From assembly GCA_034359265.1 (NCBI GenBank), contig CP136898.1, forward strand, positions 35,239,501 through 35,303,500: a stretch of DNA of 64,000 bases, in the 5' to 3' direction. This stretch comes from Canna indica. Lineage: Eukaryota; Streptophyta; Magnoliopsida; Zingiberales; Cannaceae. This document shows, one piece after another, positions 45,766 through 56,594 of this stretch. The notes beneath the pieces were generated by a model. The model did not search any database. It was given only the letters and a program-made list of their open reading frames with translations, and was not told the DNA's origin. Made by a program: the position numbers and the translations under genes. The first letter of the stretch is position 1, and every line of letters begins with the position of its first letter.

Positions 45766-47810
45766 GTACTTTCAAAAAAATCTTCTTAATTTCTTTCTTA
45801 AATTTAATGTACTGTGCTAACATGCAAGTTTATGATGTTTAGATTCTAATAGTATTTTGCATTTAGTTTCACAATCCTTCTGAACTGAATATAGGCAGAG
45901 TAAGTTGAACTCTAGTCAGCTAAAGATGAAACAATATCCATATTGCATTCTCTAAAACCAATCAAGAAAAAAGCTTAAAACAACACAAGCAGTAGAGTAA
46001 GTTGTAACATTCACATTTTTCTGATGAAAGCATTCTTCTTCACCCAATTAAAAGCCATACCAATGAATTTTCAATACCATAATATACTCTATTCATTACG
46101 TTCTTCAACCAAAAATTCAAGAATCAATGCTAACATCCAATATCATGTATCCACATTCAAAAATGAAAACATTTTAATCTAAAATCATGTATCCACATTC
46201 AAAAATGAAAAATAAATCCTACTAACTTTCTCCATTCAATTCAAGTCTAGGGTCATCTATCTCAAAGTCTCTAAAAAAAGTTTCAAGATGCATTCTACTA
46301 TCTTATTATAGAGCCTTGTTATGTCTGAAATTTCTATCACATGTAGTGTAGTATTTGTTTCTTTTGCACCATATGACTAGTGATGGATAGACTGACCTGA
46401 TCCTATTTGCAAGTGTTCCGTGCTGTATCAACTAAATACTTCAAAAATAAATTCTGATTCTGATAGCTTGAATACGTACAAGTAAGTTCAAACCAAGAAT
46501 GACCTTTTTTTGCTGCCATTTTAAAACTGGTGGCACAACTAGTTCCTGATTTAGATTCTTTCTTTCTCCTTATAATTTCCATATAGTTAATGAGGTGTAT
46601 TTTGCAATGTTTACAGGCTTCCTCACATGGGGAGGAAGGAATGACCTTATTCTATATCTGTTGTAACCCAACTTGTGGCTATAGATGGAGAGAAAGTTGA
46701 TCAGTCAACTCACAAATATGATGAGCTAGACCAGTTTACAAATAATCAAACAACTCCATGCATGCCTGAGTAGTTCATACATGCATCAGGATTGACATCA
46801 CTTTTCCGTCAGTAGCTTGCAGTGCTATTGTTGCTTGTGTAGCAGTACCATTTCCATTCTACATTGTCACTTGTTTTGGACATCCCATTTACTTGTTTAC
46901 ATCTATTTAATCGATTTTTCATTAATCATGATATATACATGCCCTTTGTTTGCAACTGTTACTAAAAAGAGAAGACCTAACGCATGAAGTGTTATCAGGT
47001 TAAATTAGATCAAGGGATAGAATCTGTTTCTTAGCCAAAAGATGCCAGAATGAAAATTATCAAGCATCTCATCGTGTAAGCATCTCATCTTTATATGAGA
47101 TCTTGTGATTAGTAAAAAATGTGGGTAGATGGTGAGAGTGGAGACGAGCATTAACAAAAATTTGACCTTCATTAACTAAATTTAAAAGCATCTCTAATAT
47201 TTGACTAAAATCGCAACTAAAATCATTTGAACATCATGAAATCGCAACTAAAATCGAACCTCCACAATCGAATGGGAAATCGAGCGCTCAAAACCCGTAG
47301 AAGGGAAGAAATTCACTCGTCGGTCGGCTGTCTGTGACTACTTGCGCTTCCTCTGAGCGCTTCCTGCGCTTCGCCACAAAGTAACAGAGGATTAGGGCAC
47401 GAGGAAGGGAAGAAACCTGTAGAAGGGGAGGGAAGAAATAAAAACTCGAATCAGCTGCGGGGGAATTAGAAGGAACCTGCGCGCGCTATCTGTGATGACT
47501 AGCTCGAACCGATAATTTTGTCGGCTGCGGGGAAGAAAAGTGTGCGGAAGGAGTCTGCGGGGAGGGAACCGGCGGGGAATGAAACTGTGGGGAAGGAAGA
47601 AATGGCTTTGTCGGCGCGGCCTGGGAAGAAGGATGACGAGTGGGAGAGGGGGAAGAAAGACGAAGACGATGCTTTATCGGCGTCGGCTGAAAAAAAAGAG
47701 GCGCGAGAAATTATTTTGACGAGTGGGAGAGGGGGAAACTAAAGTGGTAGGCCGAAATGAGAGGGGGGAAAAAATTTGGTCGGCTGAAACGAAAAAAAAA
47801 TGCTAATTTA
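45766..47810. other. Unassigned CACTA interior and leader region
   Basis: From 45766 to about 47200 it is AT-rich with no recognisable coding sequence; the start may be intron sequence of the captured gene. From 47230 to 47760 it is purine-rich on the plus strand and GC-richer ('gggaagaa' runs), comparable in position to the GC-rich leader at 25900-26215 of the other CACTA element, and so probably the promoter/5' UTR side of the minus-strand TNPA-like gene. The ORF at 47518-47742 has a low-complexity product. Confidence 0.4.
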
Positions 47811-47909
47811 CCAACGGATTATTTATCCGTTGGTAATTTTGTTGGTAATACCAACAAATTATATCCGTTGGTAAAAATTCTGTTGGTGAAGCTATGTTTT
47901 CTTGTAGTG
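47811..47909. repeat. CACTA subterminal and terminal repeat, 5' side
   Basis: Four or more ACCAACGGA/TCCGTTGGT motifs are followed by 'gttttcttgtagtg' ending at 47909. Confidence 0.85.
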
Positions 47910-48010
47910 AAAATACCCTTTCTAGTTTTCCAATAAGGATAATTGTTTCCACCAAAAAGAGGTGGTGCATGAGTTGAAAACCCTGGACCTAGTGTGATAC
48001 TAGAATCCAT
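47910..48010 (-). pseudogene. Gag N-terminus of element 3, cut off by the CACTA insertion
   Basis: ATG at 48010 starts MDSSITLGPGFSTHAPPLFG and runs through NNYPYWKTR to the CACTA boundary. With the CACTA element and one AAA removed, the frame continues at 40825. The spacing from ATG to the PBS is the same as in element 2. Confidence 0.8.
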
Positions 48011-48046
48011 AAGTGTATACATGGTTAAACCTAAGCCTACAACATT

Positions 48047-48058
48047 GCTCTTATGCTA
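48047..48058 (-). other. Primer-binding site of element 3, mutated
   Basis: The minus strand reads TAGCATAAGAGC against TGGTATCAGAGC in element 2, three changes. It sits at the same two-base distance from the LTR. Confidence 0.75.
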
Positions 48059-48060
48059 AA

Positions 48061-49305
48061 TGTTGATCAAATATCCACACTAGAAGGGGGGGTTGAATAG
48101 TATTGGGTTAATTTTAACTTTAATTCAATTTTTTTAAATCAATTCCAACTTCAACCGAAATTAAGTGCGGCTAAATGGTATTCATTAGTGAGTATGAAAT
48201 GCAATTATAAGCAATTAAACAAGGCAATGCAAACACAAGAGATTATAGTGGTTTGGCCAACACCGCCTACTCCACTACCTTGGCTCCCCACCAAGGATTA
48301 CTAACCAACTCCTTTATAGATAATGTGCTTCCCTTTGAATACAACAGAGGACTCGCTTCTCAACCCTTTGAGAAAGCCTCATACCTATTCATCTAGGCAA
48401 AAGACAATTCTACAAAGAAAATCCTAAGGTATTTAACCTAGCACACCTAGTAAGCTAACAATGGAAACCTAGTTTAATAATCAAGAAAACTAACAACAAA
48501 GGAGCTAAGAATTAAACCACACAAGTGACCTCCCTTGCAAAGCCTTCAAAGCCTTTAGCTCGTCAAGACGTAGCACTCGTAATGAAGCCAGAGTTGAGGC
48601 GGAAAGAATGCTTCGAGTAGATGAACGATCATCGAAACTTGCATGATGAAATCCACTTGGGAAGGGTCAAGAACACTCTAGGAAATCTTCAATGAATGGT
48701 TAAGTGGATCTTGGAAGGTTGGTGAGGGGTATTTATAACCCCTCACTCAGCAGCTCCACCCAACGGGCATTTTTTTGCTAGTTGGGGACGCTCGATCGCT
48801 TGTCGGTTGATCGTCGGTCGATCGACTAATCGACCGCCCAAGCAACCGTGGTAATCTGCCACTTTTGGGCATACTTCAATCGACCAACTGGTCGACCGAA
48901 TTGGCTATTGCCAATTTTTCACCACATTCAGTCGACTACTGCCAATTTTTGGCTTCATTCAGTTGACCGACCGGTCGATTGAACCTGGGCTGAGACTATT
49001 TCTTCGAGTTTTCTTCTTGCGTGCTTCGCTTCCGGGTTCTGTTACCAAGTCTTGACTTGGATAATATTACAATTTGGCTTGAGATAAATACCTAGAGACA
49101 TATTACATGAATTCTATTTCTAACTCTAGATTTTCTACTCAATCTATGACGAAGTCTTTTTTGTCGATTCTTGTTTTTCTCCGAACGAACTTCGCGCACA
49201 TATCGTAACCTCAACCTAAGATCAAACACTTGATAAACTCATTAGAATAAGTTTGTTATCATCAAAATCAAGATGATGACCAAGGTTGAAAACCTTAGGC
49301 CAACA
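48061..49305 (-). repeat. 5' LTR of element 3, complete
   Basis: This 1245-bp LTR runs from TGTTGATCAAATATCC to GGCCAACA. It is near-collinear with 23241-24368 and supplies the part missing there. It includes the sense start 'TGTTGGCCTAAGG', a GTCGAC/CGATCG block (48790-48980), the hairpin (48761-48784) and the TATA box (48730-48737). Confidence 0.88.
48730..48784 (-). promoter_or_regulatory. LTR core promoter and hairpin
   Basis: The TATAAATA complement at 48730-48737 lies in 'gaggggtatttataacccctc', itself an inverted repeat, followed by CAACGGGCA...TGCTAGTTG at 48761-48784. One arm has decayed compared with 23941-23964. Confidence 0.6.
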
Positions 49306-49635
49306 ATATTAGTTCATATCCATTTGTTAACTATATATACATGTTGTTATTGTATATCCACTCTATTCGGTGGTATATCCACCCATAATTAGTTCATATC
49401 TATTCTGTTAACAGTATATACATGCTGTTATTGTATATCCACTCTGTTTGGTGGTATCTCCACCCTGTATTAGTTCATATACATTATGTTAACTCTATAT
49501 ACATGCTGTTATTGTATATCCACTCTATTTGGTGGTATATCTACCTAGTGTTAATTCATATTCAGTCTGTTTGGCTATATTTACATACTTTCGTGAATTA
49601 TATCCACTCTAAATGTGGTATGGGCATGTGGTATT
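49306..49635. repeat. 81-bp tandem array
   Basis: Four copies of a unit of about 80-81 bp start at 'agttcatat' (49311, 49391, 49472) and a diverged one near 49552. Shared parts are 'ttattgtatatccactct' and 'ggtggtat'. It begins immediately at the outer edge of the LTR, so the retroelement probably inserted at or next to the array. Confidence 0.9.
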
Positions 49636-50690
49636 CATATTCATGTGGAACTAAATATTCATACCGAAATAGAAACCCGTGTGAGAGATTGTAGAGCTGA
49701 GTAGTCGGCAAAAATGAGATCACCTGAGAAATTGTCTATTTATTTTTATGTACGATAAACATTGTTTGTGCTTGTGTTTGTGGATGATAGCCAGGCCAAG
49801 AAGCGTACCAATTAGCAAGATTGGTCCCGACTCAGCGAGATTGGATATAGGTCGAGAGTTGCCGTTAGTGAGCCATGCTGACGATGGATCCGAGTGGCGT
49901 GATATGGGTCGAGAGTTGACATTAGTGAGCCACTCTAACGATGGACCCGAGTGGCTTGGTTGGAGGGCTATTCCCAACTATATTGGGTGCCGAAACTACT
50001 AGGCCATCCTAGTTCAGTGGGCCGAGCATGTGATTTGGGCCTTATGGGCCGAGCATGTGATTTGGGCCTTATGGGCGGATCATGTGATTTGGGCCTTATG
50101 GACCGAGTATGTGGGGTGGCCCTTGTGGGCCGAATGGTTGTTGAGATTTTATGTCGAGCCGATTCAGGCCGAGTGACGGGGTCGTCTTGAGCATAAGTTC
50201 ACGGTTGAAATCTTTACTTGTCATGCTACTATTTTTTGGTGATTTCATACACTTGATTTATGTTTAACATATTTATGCTCGGGATTTATGTGGAGGGCTC
50301 GATAGAGCCACTCAACGGGTTCCTTAAGAACTCAGCACTTTATTCATGTTGTATTGCATATCCTAACTAGTGAGGTTAGTGAGGTACTACTCAGTGGATA
50401 TGGCGCAGTTAGGGGAGCAAGCTTGCACTACAGATCTCGCAGCGTGTCTAGTTGAGTCATGGTCGAGTAGTGGAGTCTTTTTCATTCATGCATATGAACT
50501 TGTATTTGCATACGATGTGAACCTTTGGAGTCTATTGTCCTACTTGGATAAATTGACAGTTATGCATTTGGATTCTTATTATCGCATCTCTTTCATTTTA
50601 TATATGCATGTCGTGTGTTTGCATTAGTAGGCTTCAGGATACGTCAACGTACTCTAGCCGATCATGCGTCCTTGTAAAACAAGGCATGAT
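49636..50690 (+). repeat. Second Del/Tekay-like LTR segment
   Basis: This shares motif order with 1430-2309: duplicated 'gttagtgagccatgctgacg' and 'gttgacattagtgagccac' blocks, 'gggatttatgtggaggg', 'taggcttcaggat', and an end at 'gatcatgcgtcc...ggcatgata' (about 50660-50690). At 50020-50110 a 27-bp unit ('ccgagcatgtgatttgggcc') is repeated three times. Boundaries are not exact and no coding region was found. Confidence 0.45.
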
Positions 50691-51169
50691 AGCTGGGAGC
50701 AGTTATATCCAATCCCCATCTGGTAAACAAATTTCCCGTCTCGAAGACAGAAGTGGGTGTACTCCTTGCGGACCAGAAGGAAGCCCGACGGTGCTACGAT
50801 TAGTGCCTAAGGTCAAAATCAAAGAAAGATTCTAACGGCCACAAACATCTTCTATTGTCGGAGGCAAGCAATCGGTAAAGGGCTTCAAGCCAAGCACAGG
50901 CGGGACGCACACAAACAAACCTAACCCCTACACAACTCTTCGAAGAACTCAACCCGTGATCAAATCGCCACTCTTTCTGTACACATAAATCCCTTTATTA
51001 CTTAATAAAATTGCATTTTTCACATCTTTTCTCTATACATGCCTAGGAAACCCAGCGGCAATCTCGTTGCTTTAACGAGTACCTCATTATTTAAAAGACC
51101 TCATGCGCGGTCCTACCTAATGCTCTTCAGCAGAAAACTCTTTACACATGTTCCTCGACTAACAGAGCT
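50691..51169. other. Unassigned spacer
   Basis: No recognisable gene or repeat was found. It separates the LTR-like segment from the next tandem array. Confidence 0.4.
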
Positions 51170-52325
51170 ATCACCTCCAGCCCCAAAGCACGAATGCTCT
51201 ACTCAGCGACCAGAATTTGGTCTACACAAATCTAGCTCGCTGACCTCAATGCATATTACATGACTCATCCTAAGCGGTTCCGCCTTACGCTCCCCAACGA
51301 GCTCGGCTTGAACCCCTGAGTGCGGTCCTCGGCCCCTAACGTAGCTACTTCCAGTCTCAGAGCCCTTGCATGACTCCTCGCGAGTTGTTTCGCATTATGC
51401 TTCCAACGAGCTCAACTTGAACCCTCAAGAGCAGTCCTTGGCCCATATCATTATTACTTTCGGCCTCAGAGCCCTTACATGACTCCTCGCGAGCAGTTTT
51501 GCCTTACACTCCTCAGTGAGCTCGGCTTGAACCCTAGAGTGTGGTCATCAGCCCCTATCGCTATTACTTCCGGTCTTAGAGCCCCTTACATGATTCCTCG
51601 CAAAAGGTTCCACCTTATGCTCTCCAGCGATCTCAGCTTGAACCCTCGGTTGTGGTCCTCGACCCCTACCATTGTTACTTCTGGCCTTAGAGCCCTTACA
51701 TGATTCCTCGCGAGTGATTCCACCTTAAGCTCCCCTACGAGCTCGGCTTGAACCCCCGATTGCGGTCTTCGGCCCCTAGCGTCTTTACTTCCGGCCTCAG
51801 AACCCATACATGACTCATTGTGAGTGGTTCCACCTTGCGCTCCCCAGCAAGCTCGGCTTGAACGCCCGAGTGTGGTCCTAGCTCGGCCCCTAGCATCGTT
51901 ATTTCTGGCTTTTAAGCCCTTACATGACTCCTCACGAGTGGTTCCTCCTTACGCTCCCCAGCGATCTCGGCTTGAACCCCCGAGTACGATCCTCAGCCCA
52001 TAGCACCATTACTTTTGGCCTTACAGCCCTTACATGACTCCTCGCGAGCGGTTTTGCCGTATGCTCCCCAACGAGCTCGGCTTGAACTCCCCAGTGCGGC
52101 CCTCGGCCCCTAGTGTCGTTACTTCCGACCTTAGAGCCCTTACATGAGTCCTCACGAGTGATTCTGCCTTACGCTCCCCAGTGAGCTCAGCGTGAACCTT
52201 CGAGCGTGGACCTCGGCCCCTAGTGTCGTTACCCCTAGCCTCAGAGCCCTTGTACGACTCCCCACACACAATTTTTACCTCACACTCCTCACCGAGCCTG
52301 ATTGAAACCCTCAAGATCATCCTCG
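51170..52325. repeat. About 111-bp tandem array, roughly ten copies
   Basis: Units start near 'acatgactcctcgcgag' (for example 51477, 51589, 51699, 51807, 51923, 52033, 52143) and contain 'gagctcggcttgaac' and 'cctcggcccctag'. It is distinctly GC-richer than its surroundings. Copies differ at many positions, so the array is not recent. ORFs at 51479-51703, 51586-51807 and 52030-52320 are repeat artefacts. Confidence 0.92.
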
Positions 52326-52476
52326 CAATAAATTAGTTCGACCCTAGAGCTACACCTCCTAACTTTACATAGGATCAACCTAATCGGACACTAAGACTAG
52401 ACATAATGACCTACTCAGGGTTCTTAGTGGAAGCTCAACTGCAAACTCAAAGAAACCAAAAACCATTGATGGAACA
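52326..52476. other. Short spacer before the copia element
   Basis: Nothing was recognised here. The first copy of the target duplication AATAA follows at 52477-52481. Confidence 0.4.
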
Positions 52477-53079
52477 AATAATGTTGGTGTTTGGCTTTTG
52501 TAGTGTTGGCTATATTTGGCAGAAGTATTTCAAGTTATTCTCAATTAAATGGACATCACAACTATGAGGAGTTTTGCTTATGTTGAAGACAGTTACAACT
52601 GTGTGAGGACAGTTTGAATTGCTCCTACAAATTACGGATTTCAAGACAAGGATGTTGCGCAAATGATGACCTCTGGTTTCAGTATTAATGATGATTCTCT
52701 TTTATATCTCTAATATTTTTAATCATCTTTAATTATCTATTTTTTTGCCTATTTTATGAATGGGTAGTGGAATGGTATTCATTGATGTTTCCAAGTGTTA
52801 CTCTTTGTGCTTAATGGTCAATACTTTATGGTGATTTATAGCTGCATGTGTGGTTTGAACTGATGTTGTTAATGATCAGTGTTTAAGTCGGCATTTATTC
52901 AGATTGGGTGGTCATCTTGAAGTCTTTATGACCGAAGCCAATTATGGAAGAGATGAAGTGGTTTTTCTTAATGGACTAGCGATTTTTCTTGAAGCTGCTC
53001 AAATTATGGAAATGAAGTCTTTCCGAGATTTGATTCTAGTACTTATGTACGCTGTTATATAGAGATTTCTTGGAGTTTT

Positions 53080-54608
53080 TGTTGGTGAAATGGCCACACT
53101 AGAGGGGGGTGAATAGTATGTTAACTAATCTTATCATCTAATTTCGGTTTTAAACTTTTCTTAAACTACTTAGGCAATTTACAATTCAATGACCAAATGC
53201 GGAAGCGAGTAATGAAGATAAATAATGCGATATACAACGAGAACACAATGCTAACACAATGATTTATAGTGGTTTGTCCCCAATGCCTACTCCACTACCT
53301 AAGCACCCCGCTTAGGATTTCCAAACTAGGTTTACTAGATTATATCGTTTCCCTTACAAAGAGGACTTTACATCGAAAAGTCTCCGCTCTCAAACCAAAG
53401 GCACTTCCACACTCGGAAGTATCCTGTCTTCCTATCACGAGCACTCTCCCACCTCAACTAATCCTAGTAAACTAAGTTTACAATGGTGGATTTAAACCTC
53501 AAACACCAAGGTTACCACCCAATTTCAAGACCTAACAACCTAGGTCTTTACAAGCTCAAATACAATGAAATAAATCACAGAAATACACAAATAATGGAGC
53601 ATATAAATCAAACAATAATTACATAGCTCCAAACATGAGTCCTAGTTCCTCTTGATGCCTCAATGATGAATCATTCAAGGCTTGAAGGCAAGATCAAGAA
53701 TGTATCATGGAAACTAGGGTTATCAAAGGGATGACTCAAGAAAAGCATTGAGATGATCAAGAATGGCTCAATGGAAGCTTGGATGAAGGGTGGAAGGCTT
53801 GCTAAGGCTCCTATTTATAAGTCATTAAGAGTTGGCATGAAATTGCCAGTTTTCGGGCACACTTCGGTCAACCGTTCGGTCGATCGACTTGCCTACTGCT
53901 AGTTTTTGGCAATATTCAGTCGACCGACTGGTCAACCGAAACTGGGCAGACTGCTTGGTTTGGCTCGATTCTGGGTTCCGTCTTCATTAAGTATACTTAT
54001 ATAATATTTATAAGTTAATAATTTTAAAACATAAATATTATATAAGGATTACACCCCATTTGGATTCAATAAAAATATCTGAAAAATTAAAATTCTTAAG
54101 AATCAAAATCTAGTTATTGGGTCTAGTACAAATTTCTAAAAAACAAAAATTTTCTAATCTCCCGGATCAAATATGGGTACGCTAAAGGCTTCCAAAAATT
54201 TCTTTAAAATACCTCTTTATCTAGTTTTTACCCAAGGAATAATTACCGTTATTTTTTGTGTCAAGAAAATATCTAGGACATATAGTCCTCCAAGGAGCTC
54301 CTAGGCATAGTGAATTTTAGGGCAGTTTTCAATTTTTCATATTTTAGGATTCGGGTTTGGTTTTTGAGTTCTTTGCATCATGAAAGATGATTACAACACA
54401 TGCTAGACACCCTAAACCTAAACTCTAACTTCTAGAAGAATCCCGAGTGTCCTTATCGATTTCTTCGATTTCTTTGATTTTTTCGATCAGGGACGTCGAG
54501 CGCTAACCGACTTGGAACCTAAAAATATTTCTTCATGAATGCATTAGTTCCATGTTTGTTATCATCAAAATTGAGATTAAGACCAAGGTTGAAAACGTTA
54601 GGCCAACA
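53080..54608 (-). mobile_element. Solo LTR, family A, inside the 5' LTR
   Basis: This is a complete LTR from TGTTGGTGAAATGGCC to TTAGGCCAACA, 1529 bp. The TATA complement is at 53812-53819 and a shortened palindrome block is at 53865-53945. Flanking bases (gtttt and cctct) do not match, so the target duplication has been lost or the neighbouring fragment was rearranged. Confidence 0.8.
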
Positions 54609-54834
54609 CCTCTTGTTGCGAGGTGCTTGGTGTGGACTATCATTGGATGACGTGCACGTGTGCGTCTCAAGATGGGGATAGGATCAGCCATATCTAACCA
54701 CGATATAAGGTATACCTTTCCCCTTCTCTCGTAGATTGAATTCCTTAATTATTGCTAAAGTAGATCGTTGTTTTCGGATGTTTCAAATTTTTTAAATTGT
54801 TATTTCTGCTGCGTTTCTTATTCCCATCCCAACA
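54609..54834. repeat. Fragment of another copia-type LTR
   Basis: A sequence ending 'ctgctgcgtttcttattccc' followed by 'atcccaacag' is foreign to the host LTR and is reminiscent of the end at 25137-25186. It suggests the family-A LTR landed in an earlier insertion. Confidence 0.35.
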
Positions 54835-55569
54835 GAGTTATGGTCATCATGGAGCTTTATGGTCTTGGTCATTCATTTGTGGAGTTAATGATCATTTATG
54901 ATGATTAATGGACTTAGGAGTTTCCTTGAATTTCTCTTACGGAGTAATGGCTATGTCTTTTGGGTTGCCTACTCTGCTTATAAATGGTGTGAGAGAATGT
55001 TTGAGAATACTCATCCTCTCCTATTGATCCACTCCTATGTGAGAAAACTGTGTTGCCAGTTATTTTGAGGAGTAGAGACTGCTGAGTGCAAAAAAGACTG
55101 TTAACTCACTACAATCTATCTTTGAGGAGTTCAAGCTCTCCAATCTATCTTTCTTATCTTCTGAGTGAATATGGTTTTGAGCTGTTAACTCACTACAACA
55201 CAAGGACTGTGTAGAGGATGGAATTCTATGGCTGGGATGTCATGGAGAGGCAAGTTGGTATGTACTTGTAATAGCAAATAATTTTTTGTTATTTTTAATT
55301 CACTGTAGTATTGGTAGTCGGATTTCGGGTGTGAAATCCTGATGACTTATGTTGTACTTATTGAGAGTGGCTTGGGCATCTGTCCGGTGAGTGCCCCGCA
55401 GATTAAGTGACATGCGTTGTCATTGAACTGCGTAAAGAAATCATTGTGTTTGCGTGCTTCCTTGTGATTTTTGTTTTCGTTCTTAGTTTGCTACTCACAA
55501 GTAGTTGCAACTCCTCGTGCAATTGTCGATTAACAGAAGTTCCCAGGAGACCTATATTATATTGTCAAT

Positions 55570-55581
55570 TGGTATCAGAGC
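55570..55581 (+). other. Primer-binding site of the copia element
   Basis: TGGTATCAGAGC, an intact initiator tRNA-Met match, lies two bases after the 5' LTR. Confidence 0.92.
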
Positions 55582-55655
55582 AGTTGTGCTAACCTTTACC
55601 TGCACAAATCCTTGGAGTGTCTATTTTCTTTTATGCTCAAGATGGAATGAATGCC

Positions 55656-55959
55656 TATGAGAAATTATGTCATTGTTCCTCATTTTCTCATCGGAACAAA
55701 CTAAGCTTTTTGGAAGGCTCAGATGGGAGCTTTCATTAAGACCTTGGATGATCGTTGCTGGGACTCTATAAAGGTTGACTATACTCCTCCAATAATAGAT
55801 TGGATTGAGCGTAAGCCAAAGAACCAATATATCGAAGCCGAAATTGTTGCTGTAAATTATGACAACAAGGCTCCAAAAAACTCAGATATTGAAGTTAATC
55901 ACTATAAAGTTCAATGCGCTGACAGTCTTTCACCTGTTTCAACTGAAAGCACTAGTTGA
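55656..55959 (+). pseudogene. Gag N-terminal remnant
   Basis: The frame from ATG at 55656 reads 'VPHFLIGTN', a stop, then 'AFWKAQMGAFIKTLDDRCWD' and 'DYTPPIIDW', the first part of copia gag (DUF4219/UBN2-like). It then loses similarity and ends at 55959. No zinc knuckle remains. Confidence 0.7.
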
Positions 55960-56236
55960 AACTCTCTGTCAAGTTCCTGATGATGAATCTTCTCAAGTTC
56001 TTGTGTCTGAGATAGTTCCAATTGAAATTGTCCCTGATGCAATTGAAACTGCTATACCAAGTCTTGAAGCAGTCGAAATTGCTGCTACTGTTCCAGATGC
56101 AGTCGAAACTGCCACACCTGATCCTGAAACAGTCATAACTGAGTATATTTCTACAAATCGACAAGTGGCAGATGTCTTCAAAAAGACTTTTGATGGAGAG
56201 AGATTTGAGCAGTTGAAATCTAGTCTAGGGTTGTGA
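55960..56236 (+). pseudogene. C-terminal end of copia RNase H joined to a repeated linker
   Basis: In the frame of 55859-56236, a linker with repeated 'VETATP'/'IETAIP' units (about 55960-56140) runs into 'TEYISTNRQVADVFKKTF' and 'RFEQLKSSLGL', the standard end of a copia polyprotein. Everything between early gag and this point (protease, integrase, RT, most of RNase H) is gone. Confidence 0.7.
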
Positions 56237-56393
56237 AATTTTGTGATATGTAAAAAACAAGAGAGAGGAAAAGGGGTTTTATTTAAAGAAGAAAGTGTAA
56301 CCCCCTTTTGTTATAAATGTTTTATGTATCTCTCCATTAATTTTGCACATTCAGGGATCGGAGCACTAAGTCCTCTCATTCAAGACTTGGAAC

Positions 56394-56535
56394 AGTAACA
56401 TCCTCAATCAAGGTCTGAAGCAGTAATCTCCTCAATCAAGGCACGAAGTAGTAACCTCCTCAATCAAGGCTCGGAGCAGTAACCCCCTCTTTCAAGACTT
56501 AGAGTAGTAACCTCATTCATTCAAGGTTTGAAGTT
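56394..56535 (+). repeat. 28-bp tandem array
   Basis: Five to six units like 'agtaacctcctcaatcaagg' plus 'ctcggagc' lie at exact 28-bp spacing (56394, 56422, 56450, 56478, 56506). It lies between the pol end and the third ORF. Confidence 0.92.
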
Positions 56536-56594
56536 GTAACTGCTCTATTGACTGCTCTTCTACTTCACTTTTATTTTGCATCTTCTTTCTACAA

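Larger units (their letters stand above)
40826..47909 (-). mobile_element. CACTA element with captured host exon, TSD AAA
   Basis: The left end is CACTACAAAAAAACAGG at 40826 and the right end is the complement of CACTACAAGAAAACATAGC, ending at 47909. AAA flanks both sides (40823-40825, 47910-47912). The related gag at 23071-23087 shows the empty site. Both ends carry many ACCAACGGA/TCCGTTGGT subterminal repeats. It has one CACTA gene, TNPA-like on the minus strand (42573-41545), and no TNP2-type transposase. The middle holds tandem repeats, a copia fragment and an exon of a U-box/ARM gene, both on the plus strand. It is non-autonomous for transposase. Confidence 0.92.
39367..49305 (-). mobile_element. 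Sirevirus-like gag element 3, split by a CACTA insertion
   Basis: In minus sense this has a complete 5' LTR (49305-48061), a mutated PBS, a gag gene whose first 101 bases (48010-47910) are separated from the rest (40825-39367) by a 7.1-kb CACTA element, and a truncated end near 39367-39425, where gag homology stops within the coiled-coil part. No pol, polypurine tract or 3' LTR is left. Confidence 0.75.
52482..55567 (+). repeat. 5' LTR of the copia element, interrupted
   Basis: LTR sequence at 52482-53079 and 54835-55567 matches 58908-60130 and 61482-61936 of the 3' LTR, with deletions. The right end 'attgtca' at 55561-55567 is two bases from the PBS. A family-A LTR (53080-54608) and a second, shorter fragment (54609-54834) lie inside it. 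Confidence 0.85.

Noticed and set aside
47518..47742. Plus-strand ORF of 74 codons near the CACTA right end
   Set aside because: Its composition is driven by purine-rich 'gggaag' runs, and it lies on the strand opposite the element's gene.
49306..49635. Regular repeats considered as a CRISPR-like array
   Set aside because: They are contiguous 81-bp tandem units without unique spacers, in a plant genome; the same reasoning rejects the other arrays.
51479..52320. ORFs on both strands in the 111-bp array
   Set aside because: They arise from GC-rich tandem units lacking stops by chance; they do not resemble proteins.
53075..54613. A target duplication for the solo LTR at 53080-54608
   Set aside because: Flanking five bases (gtttt and cctct) do not match.
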